DNA of 5,415 bases, taken from DATKDU01 sp035512595 (lineage in GTDB: Bacteria > Planctomycetota > Planctomycetia > Pirellulales > Pirellulaceae). Of the stretch, positions 1 to 5,414 are shown in pieces. The DNA lies in assembly GCA_035512595.1 (NCBI GenBank), contig DATKDU010000310.1:1-5415 (forward strand), in the 5' to 3' direction. Under the pieces are notes generated by a model, which did not search any database, was not told where the DNA came from, and saw only the letters and a program-made list of their open reading frames with translations. Both the position numbers and the translations under genes were made by a program. Position 1 is the stretch's first letter; each line of letters begins with the position of its first letter.

Positions 1-1
1 C

Positions 2-247
2 ACGCCGACCTTCATCGAGCACGACCTGGCCTGCCGCTTGGAGGCAGTCCCGCGGACCAAGCAGATCGGCTACTACAGCGACATGTACAAGCTGGAGTTC
101 GCGCTGCCGAAGTTTGCTATGTTCAAGCGGATCCTGGCCAAAGTCCTGGCCGAGCGGTACGTCATCGACCGCGGCTGGTCCGAAGACCGGGCCCTCGACT
201 TCGGCCGGCAAGTGCTAAGGGGGAATGTGGAGCTGGTGTTTGGGTAG
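2..247 (+). CDS. C-terminal end of an amidohydrolase-like protein (partial)
   Basis: The frame is open from the left edge and stops at TAG 245-247, leaving about 81 C-terminal residues; the start lies outside the window. The tail has the pattern seen at the end of amidohydrolase-2 / uronate isomerase-like proteins: VPRTKQIGYYSDMYKLEFA, where families commonly show a VP..KilG..gD....E element with the last metal-ligand Asp, then a helix with several Leu/Ala, then GWSEDRALDFGRQVLRGNVE, resembling the usual 'G.ws...Al.iar.iL..N...lfg' ending. The match is by pattern memory only. The family assignment is an inference, and the substrate cannot be named because the metal-binding N-terminal HxH region is not visible. 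It ends 98 bp before the next gene and probably belongs to a separate unit. Confidence 0.55.
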   Translation, partial: TPTFIEHDLACRLEAVPRTKQIGYYSDMYKLEFALPKFAMFKRILAKVLAERYVIDRGWSEDRALDFGRQVLRGNVELVFG

Positions 248-345
248 GCGCCGCCAACGGTGGTAGAATAGAGACGACCATTGGCGATGTTCGTCTTCCA
301 CGCATTGCGCGCCATCCACTTGGCAGAGATGCAGAGGGCCTTTCC
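248..345 (+). promoter_or_regulatory. Intergenic leader of the RHH-HNH group; weak dyad and likely RBS
   Basis: This 98-bp gap is the only place for a promoter of the downstream three-gene group. A TAGAAT box (264-269) resembles a -10 element, but no convincing -35 is seen at the right distance. An imperfect dyad, AGACGA (272-277) with TCGTCT (291-296) and a 13-base loop, could be an operator for the RHH protein encoded just downstream, since such proteins often repress their own operon. AGAGGG (333-338) lies 7 bases before the ATG at 346 and is the probable ribosome binding site. Only the RBS is reasonably supported. Confidence 0.3.
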
Positions 346-735
346 ATGACCATGCAGCTTACGGTGACTCTTCCGGATGAGTTGGCAAAGCTCGTTTCGA
401 AGCTTGCCACAATGCAGGGGCGTCCGATCGACGCAGTCGCGACGGAAGCGATCGAGTCCTATTTGGCGTCGCTCGGCGGTATGTCGGACGAGCTGGCCGC
501 CTTTGCACAACTGACGGACGAGGAGGTGCTGGCCGCGGCGGACTACGTGTTGCCGGAAGCGACGTCACTCCGGTTGAGTGAATTGCGGCAGCAAATGCGT
601 GAACATCGGGAGAGCGAGGAAGATCGCCGCGAGTTCGACGCGCTGATGGAAGAGTATTACGATGCGCTGCTCCGCAAGTCGCTGGGCTGGGCGGAAGCCG
701 TCCGCCGCAGGCTGCGCAAGGCCCCAGCGCCGTGA
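346..735 (+). CDS. Ribbon-helix-helix-like protein, putative antitoxin/regulator of the HNH gene
   Basis: A 129-residue protein. Residues 3-42 fit a CopG/Arc/MetJ-type ribbon-helix-helix: a short strand (MQLTVTLP, 3-10), helix A starting DELAKLVSKLA, then a turn (QGRP) and helix B (AVATEAIESYLASL). Such folds dimerise and bind operator DNA through the strand. The remainder (about 47-125) is helical, charged and rich in Glu and Arg, with no family I recognise; it could bind the partner protein. The ATG at 346 is chosen because AGAGGG sits 7 bases upstream; a second ATG at 352 would remove two residues only. Its stop codon overlaps the GTG start of the HNH endonuclease gene, so the two are almost certainly co-translated. 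By analogy with toxin-antitoxin operons it may control or neutralise that nuclease, but this is inference. It could instead be only an autoregulator. Confidence 0.75.
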   Translation: MTMQLTVTLPDELAKLVSKLATMQGRPIDAVATEAIESYLASLGGMSDELAAFAQLTDEEVLAAADYVLPEATSLRLSELRQQMREHRESEEDRREFDALMEEYYDALLRKSLGWAEAVRRRLRKAPAP

Positions 736-1175
736 GCACGCAGGTATCCGCCGAAGTACAAGCCAAGGTCCGCGCCGCTGCGAAGGATCGCTGCGGATAC
801 TGCCTTTGCCCTCAGCGCTTGCACCCCGAGCCACTGGAAATCGATCACATCGTTCCCCAGGGTCGGGGTGGTGGTGGCGACGAATCCAACCTGTGGATGG
901 CCTGCGGGCACTGCAACGGGCGCAAGAGCGCTCGGATCGTGTTTCGCGACCCCGTAACGGCACAGGTGGTTCCGCTCTTCAATCCGAGGACCGACCAGTG
1001 GCACGAGCACTTTTCGTGGAATGAAGAGGGCGTTGTGATATCGGGGCTGACCGCCATCGGCCGGGCCACCGTTCACGCCCTGCAACTGAATCATCCGCGA
1101 CTGATCGTGGTCCGCATGAATTGGGCCCGAGCCGGTTGGCATCCGCCCGATTACGAACGTGCGAACGCGGAATGA
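732..1175 (+). CDS. HNH endonuclease
   Basis: A 147-residue HNH family nuclease. The core spans residues 21-66: a first zinc-binding pair CGYC (C21, C24), then LEIDHIVPQGRGG with the catalytic-type D38-H39, then ESNLWMACGHCNGRK giving N53, the second CxxC pair (C58, C61) and N62. This is the standard ββα-metal layout, which cleaves DNA using one divalent metal, and all expected residues are present, so the enzyme is probably active. After the core comes PLFNPRTDQWHEHF (81-94), then a hydrophobic stretch with LTAIGRATVHALQLN (106-120). The same tail occurs in small free-standing HNH proteins common in cyanobacteria and planctomycetes, as I recall them. The GTG start (732-734) overlaps the upstream TGA as GTGA, indicating translational coupling to the RHH-like gene; AAGG at 718-721 is a possible RBS. 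Its target is unknown: it could be a toxin, a restriction or defence nuclease, or a housekeeping-type HNH protein. Confidence 0.92.
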   Translation: MSTQVSAEVQAKVRAAAKDRCGYCLCPQRLHPEPLEIDHIVPQGRGGGGDESNLWMACGHCNGRKSARIVFRDPVTAQVVPLFNPRTDQWHEHFSWNEEGVVISGLTAIGRATVHALQLNHPRLIVVRMNWARAGWHPPDYERANAE

Positions 1176-1193
1176 TGAACACTGGACAGCGCT

Positions 1194-1643
1194 ATGACTC
1201 AAACCTTCGGTGTTATTGTTGCAGGTCTATTAGCGTTGACCGTCACGATTGGCTACATGATGGTCTTCGAGGACGAGTTCAACGAGAACGCGCCGGTGAA
1301 CCGCGGCGGGGAATTATTGACTCCGATTCGCCGACATTTCACCGAACTCGTACTTCTTCAGATGGCCACCTTCCTGACGGCATTGGCCATTTACTTCGCG
1401 CTATGCGAATCGGAGAACGGCATCAAGCTGGATTGGCCGAAAGTCATGTTCATGCTGTTCTGGCTGCACGTGCTCAGCGGCGCCCTCATCATCACGGGCT
1501 TGGCCATCGCCATCGCCAATGGACAAGCTGTACATTGGCGCGACGGAATCACGCTGTTGTTCGGGATTTTTTTTCTGGCATGCAGCATTTGGGACCGTAG
1601 TGACCGCAGCGACAAACCCGCCGATCAATTAATCGAGAGGTGA
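1194..1643 (+). CDS. Small four-helix membrane protein of unknown function
   Basis: A 149-residue protein with no family I recognise. Four hydrophobic segments are visible: about residues 5-25, 53-71, 84-108 and 118-133. The loop between the first two is acidic then basic (EDEFNENAPVNRGG ... PIRRHF), and the C-terminal tail is polar and charged (DRSDRSDKPADQLIER). The ATG at 1194 lies 18 bp after the stop of the HNH gene on the same strand, so it is probably in the same transcript; only a weak TGGA precedes the start. No enzymatic motif is seen. It may be an unrelated membrane protein carried in the operon, or a membrane partner of the nuclease pair; the sequence does not decide. An 8-T run at 1567-1574 falls inside the fourth hydrophobic segment. 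The gene ends only 7 bp from the convergent tssM-like gene. Confidence 0.72.
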   Translation: MTQTFGVIVAGLLALTVTIGYMMVFEDEFNENAPVNRGGELLTPIRRHFTELVLLQMATFLTALAIYFALCESENGIKLDWPKVMFMLFWLHVLSGALIITGLAIAIANGQAVHWRDGITLLFGIFFLACSIWDRSDRSDKPADQLIER

Positions 1644-1650
1644 TCGAGAT

Positions 1651-3285
1651 TCACCACGGCCAGAAAAACAGCGCTCCAACCGCGGCCGCCACCAGCACTC
1701 CCGCCAGCGCCAGGCTGATGTAGGCCAGGACGTAGCAGAAGCTGTTGGCCCGCTCGGCGGCGGGGAGCCATTCGAGATCTTCCACCGTGTCTTGATAGAG
1801 CCGCTGGAAGGCCTTGATCGCGAAGGCTCGCGTGTCCGCGTGCGAGCCGGCGGCGGCGAAGTAGCAGCCGGCAACCAGCGGCAGTTGATCCTGCTCCTCC
1901 GGCTCGTCGCAGCCGAGTCCTTCAGCCACGATCCGGTCGAGCCGCGGCTGCAAATACCGCCGCACCTTGCACAGAAGCCCATACAGCGCCCGGTTTCCCG
2001 GCTTGCTGAGGGCGTTGGGCTCGCGGAACAGCTTGTAGATGTGGTCCTCAAACGCGCGGCAGGCCAGAGAGCACATCGCCCCCAGTTGGTCCTTCAGCGG
2101 CGGATCGCCGACGCCGAAACGATTGCCGAAGCGGAAATTCTGGGCCTTGTCCGAGCCCATGCGGCGGACGAACTCCTGAAAGCCGAGGTCTTCATCCCAA
2201 CCCGTGCTGAGCACGACCAGCGGAAAGCGCATCTGGAACTGCTTCATCAGGACGGACGCGTCGGTTTGCACGGCATTCTGCGTCAGCGCCCCGTCCCGCT
2301 CATCCGCCAGGATCAAGTTCAGCGGCAGTAGCATCAAAACGCCGTTGATCGGGCAGATCGGATAGCGGCCCCCTTTGACCAGGCGGCACAGGAACGTCAG
2401 CCGCCGCCGCTCCAGGTCGATCGTTTCCCGCGACGGCGCCGGCAGTTTCGGCGGCTGCTTGCGACCCGAGCCCTTGTCTCCGCTAGCGCCGCTGTAAACG
2501 GCAACCGAGTCGTCAATGTTGAGCGTGCCGGCATAGCCGACGACGTTGCCTCCTCCCCCTTGGCCGCCGGGGGGACGAATGCCGCTGTCGTCGGCGGCAA
2601 TGAACGACTCGTCCTCGGTGGGCCAGCAGGTGGCCGAAGCGGAGATCCGATTGGATGGTCCCTGCACGGGCACCTGGACCCGCTCCTTGGTGACGACGGC
2701 CGCGGCCGAGCGGGCCAGGTCGGTGAGGCAGCCGACGTGCGTCAGGACGACGAAGACGGCGTCCTCGCCGGCATACCAGCGGAGCGGCGCGCCCCGCTCG
2801 CGCGGGAAGTGGCTGATCTCCAGCGACAGCTCGGCGGCGGTGAGCAGGTACTGATCCTTGAGGCTGCTCTCGGAGCCGAGGACCAGATAGAGGGGCGTCC
2901 GCTCGAGCTCAAAGCCGCGGCGGCGGAGCTCGTCGAGCCCCTGCTTCCAGGCGTTCTCGATGTCGGGAAACCGCTCGCCGGCTTCCTGCGTCCAGAAGCG
3001 GACCGCGTAGTAAACGACGATCGGCGTGAAGATGGCCAAGAGGACGGCGGCCAGGTAATACGGCCACCAGTTGGCAATGTCGAGCTTTCCCTTGGTGAGC
3101 AGGACCGCGATGATGGCGGCCACCGCGGTTGCCGCCATGAGGATGAACGTGATGACGCCGGCGGTGCCGGCGACGGAGAGCTGAGCCAGGCCGCCGACCT
3201 GCCCGTGCATGGCCTTCCACGGGTCCATCGCCATCCGCAGCGGGGCCAGCAGTGCATCCTTCACGATGGCCAGAAATCGCATCAC
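1651..3285 (-). CDS. tssM: TssM/IcmF-like T6SS inner-membrane protein, short form without periplasmic domain
   Basis: A 544-residue IcmF/TssM homologue, about half the usual 1,100-1,200. Two membrane segments (about 38-64 and 74-96) are followed by the GTPase-like domain. TPLYLVLGSESSLKDQ (130-145) sits where TssM has the P-loop 'PWYLVIG..G.GKT'. RWYAGEDAVFVVLTHVG (169-185) matches the 'WWF..eAVliDTAG' element. YPICPINGVLMLLPLNLIL (308-326) matches 'rPINGVvltls..dLl'. FPLVVLSTGWDEDLGFQEF (354-372) matches the 'lPvYllfTKcD.i.GF.eFF' element. PLVAGCYFAAAGS (469-481) matches 'LRG.YFTSGTQ'. A third membrane segment (516-541) follows and the protein ends in WPW. Thus the cytosolic half is present but the IcmF-related and C-terminal periplasmic domains are absent. 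A Gly/Ser/Pro-rich insert (about 203-286) interrupts the GTPase-like domain. GTG (3285) and ATG (3282) starts are adjacent; GAAGGG lies 9 bases before the GTG, just after an in-frame TAG. In canonical systems this protein anchors the secretion apparatus in the inner membrane together with TssL. Confidence 0.87.
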   Translation of the reverse strand: MMRFLAIVKDALLAPLRMAMDPWKAMHGQVGGLAQLSVAGTAGVITFILMAATAVAAIIAVLLTKGKLDIANWWPYYLAAVLLAIFTPIVVYYAVRFWTQEAGERFPDIENAWKQGLDELRRRGFELERTPLYLVLGSESSLKDQYLLTAAELSLEISHFPRERGAPLRWYAGEDAVFVVLTHVGCLTDLARSAAAVVTKERVQVPVQGPSNRISASATCWPTEDESFIAADDSGIRPPGGQGGGGNVVGYAGTLNIDDSVAVYSGASGDKGSGRKQPPKLPAPSRETIDLERRRLTFLCRLVKGGRYPICPINGVLMLLPLNLILADERDGALTQNAVQTDASVLMKQFQMRFPLVVLSTGWDEDLGFQEFVRRMGSDKAQNFRFGNRFGVGDPPLKDQLGAMCSLACRAFEDHIYKLFREPNALSKPGNRALYGLLCKVRRYLQPRLDRIVAEGLGCDEPEEQDQLPLVAGCYFAAAGSHADTRAFAIKAFQRLYQDTVEDLEWLPAAERANSFCYVLAYISLALAGVLVAAAVGALFFWPW

Positions 3286-3337
3286 TAGGGGAAGCCCTTC
3301 ATGTGGTTGTGGTCGCGGGCGCTAGTGGGCTTGGGGC

Positions 3338-3416
3338 GATGGGAGTTATGGGACGGATGAGACTTATGCGATTGTTCCATAAGTCCCATCCGTCCCATCC
3401 GTCCCATCCGTCCCAT
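3338..3416. repeat. Opposing nonamer tandem repeats forming a long hairpin between tssL and tssM
   Basis: The gap between the tssL stop and the tssM-like start carries a 9-bp repeat family in two orientations. The left arm has four degenerate units from 3338 (GATGGGAGT, TATGGGACG, GATGAGACT, TATGCGATT). The right arm has AAGTCCCAT followed by three identical CCGTCCCAT units (3381-3416). Positions 3348-3368 and 3378-3398 are complementary over 21 bp around a 9-base loop, with one exception (A3360 against C3386). In RNA made from the minus strand that exception becomes a G-U pair, so the tssL-tssM transcript could form an unbroken helix. No U-run follows on the minus strand, so it is not a typical intrinsic terminator. 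A role in mRNA processing or stability, or as a REP-like element, is inference. The rest of the gap (3286-3337 and 3417-3454) holds nothing else I recognise. Confidence 0.9.
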
Positions 3417-3454
3417 CAACCGAGCCAATTCCAGCGGTGCCGACTATTTCCAAA

Positions 3455-4099
3455 TCAGGTCCCCAGCATCTTGTACGTACAAACTCCCAGGAACAAGGCC
3501 GCCGCGAGGACCAGCAGGATCAGTGCCGAGGTCAGGAACGCAAAACCACCCAGCGGCGGCGCACCCAGCGGCGTGCGGCCGGTCTGCGAAAGCTGCGTCA
3601 CCGGCGAGAGGCGGATGCCTTCCGACGTCCGCCGCAACCATTCCTCGATCGTCTCGGGGAGCTCGTTGGCGATAATGGTCAGCGAGTTTTCTGCCGGATC
3701 GCGATAGACGCCGCGGAACCCCATGATCACGCACAGGTAAAACACTTCCAGCGCGTCGAGCGTGGCGGTGCCGACCGCCTCCTTGGCGCGGAGGAAGAAC
3801 AAGATGGCCCGCTCGTTGGATTGGAGCAGCAGGTACTCGAGGATGTTGTTGACCCACCAGTTGCGCCCCTGCCACGGCGCTTCGCAGAGCATCTCGTCGA
3901 TCCAGAAGACGAGCGCCTGCTTGGCCAGCCGCCAGTTGGGGGACTCCCCCAGTTGCTGCTCGGCCCGGTTGAGGAGCACGGTGTGAATGTAGGTGTGCGT
4001 CTGCTGCGGATCGGGCTCGTCCCCCTGCTCGATGCGGTCGAGCAATCCGAGCACGTAGTCGAAGATCGGATCGACGTGCTTGGAGAAGGTGGGGGTCAT
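3455..4099 (-). CDS. tssL: TssL/DotU family T6SS inner-membrane protein
   Basis: A 214-residue DotU/TssL protein with the family features in order: N-terminal helix FSKHVDPIFDYVLGLLDRI (5-23); the core ALVFWIDEMLCEAPWQGRNW (62-81), matching the family pattern 'AL.A.iDE..l..pW.gr..W'; a following EYLLLQSNERAILFF (88-102); and LDALEVFYLCVIMGFRGVYR (114-133), matching the typical 'LE.yYlcLllGF.G.Y'. A single membrane helix lies at about 186-206 and only eight residues follow, so there is no OmpA-type peptidoglycan-binding extension. The protein is tail-anchored in the inner membrane with its domain in the cytosol, where the family binds TssM and the baseplate subunit TssK. The ATG at 4099 is followed immediately by the conserved N-terminal helix, so a later start is unlikely. 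Upstream there is no Shine-Dalgarno site; a GGGTTCA repeat array (on the plus strand) begins 5 bases before the start codon. The neighbours on both sides are T6SS genes. Confidence 0.92.
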   Translation of the reverse strand: MTPTFSKHVDPIFDYVLGLLDRIEQGDEPDPQQTHTYIHTVLLNRAEQQLGESPNWRLAKQALVFWIDEMLCEAPWQGRNWWVNNILEYLLLQSNERAILFFLRAKEAVGTATLDALEVFYLCVIMGFRGVYRDPAENSLTIIANELPETIEEWLRRTSEGIRLSPVTQLSQTGRTPLGAPPLGGFAFLTSALILLVLAAALFLGVCTYKMLGT

Positions 4100-4103
4100 G
4101 CGA

Positions 4104-4133
4104 GGGTTCAGGGTTCAGGGTTCAGGGTTCAGG
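4104..4133. repeat. GGGTTCA heptamer array (left arm of inverted repeat)
   Basis: Four perfect copies of GGGTTCA (4104-4131) plus GG. The last 23 bases (4111-4133) are exactly complementary to the array at 4219-4241, so the two can form a 23-bp stem with an 85-base loop. The array ends 5 bp upstream of the tssL start codon, in the position normally used by a ribosome binding site. Confidence 0.95.
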
Positions 4134-4146
4134 AGGAGAGAGCAGA

Positions 4147-4181
4147 GGTCGGAGGTCGGAGGTCGGAGGTCGGAGGTCAGA
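4147..4181. repeat. GGTCGGA heptamer array inside the loop
   Basis: Four perfect GGTCGGA units (4147-4174) and a fifth variant, GGTCAGA (4175-4181). It shares the 7-bp period with the flanking arrays but has a different unit. It occupies the loop enclosed by the inverted GGGTTCA arrays. The remaining loop segment (4182-4218) has no repeat beyond two GGTAC words at 4187 and 4194. Confidence 0.95.
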
Positions 4182-4218
4182 ACGTAGGTACGCGGTACTG
4201 GGTCGGGACACCTGCATT

Positions 4219-4241
4219 CCTGAACCCTGAACCCTGAACCC
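4219..4241. repeat. TGAACCC heptamer array (right arm of inverted repeat)
   Basis: CC followed by three perfect TGAACCC units, the reverse complement of the left GGGTTCA array. It ends 3 bp after the tssK stop codon (in the transcription direction), so the whole tssK-tssL gap is essentially a designed-looking repeat block: arm, inner array, arm. Confidence 0.95.
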
Positions 4242-4244
4242 TTC

Positions 4245-5414
4245 TCACTTCGTCGGCACCGCAAACAGTCCGAATTCCAGCTCGATCTTCTTCGGCGGCA
4301 GGTTGATCACCAGCGTCCGCTGCCCCTCCAAGGACTCGCGGTTGTCCACCAGCGTGTCCTTGTACCGCATGGCCAGCGTCTGCGTGAGGACCACGTCCTG
4401 CCAGGCGTCGCCGGATCGCGTCACCGCGAAGTAAATCCAGTTCGCCGCCGGTAATTCCTTCGGCGGAAATTCCTGCGGCACCAGAGTCAAACCGGGACGC
4501 CCCGACTGAAACAGCCCCTCCACCTTTTGCAGGCTTCCCAGCTTCCAGTTCACCGCGTTGGGTGCTAGCAGCTTGCGGCAATCGGCCGCCGAGATCGATT
4601 CAAAATGAACGCCGACGTACCACTGGAAGTCGGGGCCGAGCCACTGCGGATCGAACGTGACCTGCATTCCCAGGCCGCGCCCCTCGAACGGCCGGAAGAA
4701 ATACGGCAGGTCGAGCTTCAGGTCGAGATACGATTTAAGCTGCTTGAGCATCCAGTGAAAGATCGTCCCCAGGTCGTCGTGATCGTAGGCCGGGATTGCC
4801 GGCGGCCGCCGCGTGGCGTCAAAAATGGAAAGCTGCCCGATGAGATGGGCCAGCGCGACATACGCGTCAAACGGATGCACTCCCTTGGCGAACACGAGCA
4901 CGCCGAGCGTGGCATACGCCTCGTTGAGCCGCGACAGCAGAAACAACCGGTCGAGGTCGCCCGGTTCCTGGCTGGCGAGCGTAATGCCGCGGGCGATTAC
5001 CTGCGGAGCGAGCCGCTCGATTCGATTGCCGACCATGTCGTACACGGTCTGCATGATGTCGCGCTGCAGATACGGCCAGGCGTCGATCGTCAAAACGGGC
5101 GGAATATAGGTCTTGTCGAGCTCGGGACCCGCGTCGCCGGCCCGCTTGACTTGGGCGACCGGCAGCAGCTCGTAATCGGGATGCTCATCGTCAAATGCGC
5201 CGTCGCTGCGCGGCGCTTGGGCGAACAGCCGCACGCCGAGCGTGCGAAAGCCGACCTCTTGGTCGTTGCCGCCCGTGTTTTCGTCCTGAATGGCCTGCGG
5301 AGAAAGCTCGATGAAGCGGGCCAGTCCGCTAGAGCCGCGGCGGGCCGTGTTGGCATTCCCCAGCCGCAGCTTGGGGATCGCCAGGTAGACGCGGATGATC
5401 CCCGCCTCCGCTAG
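4245..5414 (-). CDS. tssK: TssK, T6SS baseplate subunit (5' end outside window)
   Basis: About 389 C-terminal residues are visible; the frame stays open to the right edge, so the true start is upstream. Family TssK proteins are around 445 residues, so roughly the first 50-100 are missing. Near the visible start is IIRVYLAIPKLRLGNAN, the TssK 'vyLalP..r.g' region, followed by FIELSPQAIQDENTGG. Then come DKTYIPPVLTIDAWPYL, matching the characteristic 'yiPP.l.i.aSp.L' element, and PGDLDRLFLLSRLNEAYATL, FAKGVHPFDAYVALAHLIGQLSIF and the C-terminal DWVGxxL-type region. TssK forms trimers that connect the phage-like baseplate to the TssL-TssM membrane complex through the C-terminal domain. A GTG at 5232-5234 within the frame is internal, since conserved sequence continues upstream of it. 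It is followed by a 145-bp repeat-filled gap and then tssL, consistent with a single transcript. The missing N-terminus prevents a promoter or start call. Confidence 0.93.
   Translation of the reverse strand, partial: LAEAGIIRVYLAIPKLRLGNANTARRGSSGLARFIELSPQAIQDENTGGNDQEVGFRTLGVRLFAQAPRSDGAFDDEHPDYELLPVAQVKRAGDAGPELDKTYIPPVLTIDAWPYLQRDIMQTVYDMVGNRIERLAPQVIARGITLASQEPGDLDRLFLLSRLNEAYATLGVLVFAKGVHPFDAYVALAHLIGQLSIFDATRRPPAIPAYDHDDLGTIFHWMLKQLKSYLDLKLDLPYFFRPFEGRGLGMQVTFDPQWLGPDFQWYVGVHFESISAADCRKLLAPNAVNWKLGSLQKVEGLFQSGRPGLTLVPQEFPPKELPAANWIYFAVTRSGDAWQDVVLTQTLAMRYKDTLVDNRESLEGQRTLVINLPPKKIELEFGLFAVPTK

Noticed and set aside
1651..1660. A frameshift or assembly error truncating the TssM gene.
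   Set aside because: The sequence beyond the stop is an intact convergent gene on the other strand. I see no trace of TssM periplasmic sequence in any minus-strand frame below 1651, so a simple frameshift does not explain the short length.
1792..3288. Long plus-strand open frames opposite the tssM-like gene (1792-2331 and 2560-3288).
   Set aside because: They lie fully antisense to a gene with clear TssM features. Their composition is what GC-rich codon use gives on the opposite strand, and no family features are seen.
3348..3398. A Rho-independent terminator for tssL.
   Set aside because: The hairpin is strong, but no U-run follows on the minus strand and the stem is AT/GC mixed repeat sequence. 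An intercistronic hairpin fits better.
3437..4237. A 266-codon plus-strand open frame covering tssL and the heptamer block.
   Set aside because: It is antisense to tssL, and its tail is just translated heptamer repeat; no protein family is visible.
4104..4241. A possible CRISPR array.
   Set aside because: The repeats are 7 bp, directly adjacent, with no unique spacers and no cas genes nearby.
5232..5234. GTG as the start codon of tssK.
   Set aside because: TssK-like sequence continues in frame upstream to the window edge, so this GTG is an internal Val codon.
4605..5414. A 269-codon plus-strand open frame opposite tssK.
   Set aside because: It is antisense to a well-supported TssK sequence and has no recognisable motif.
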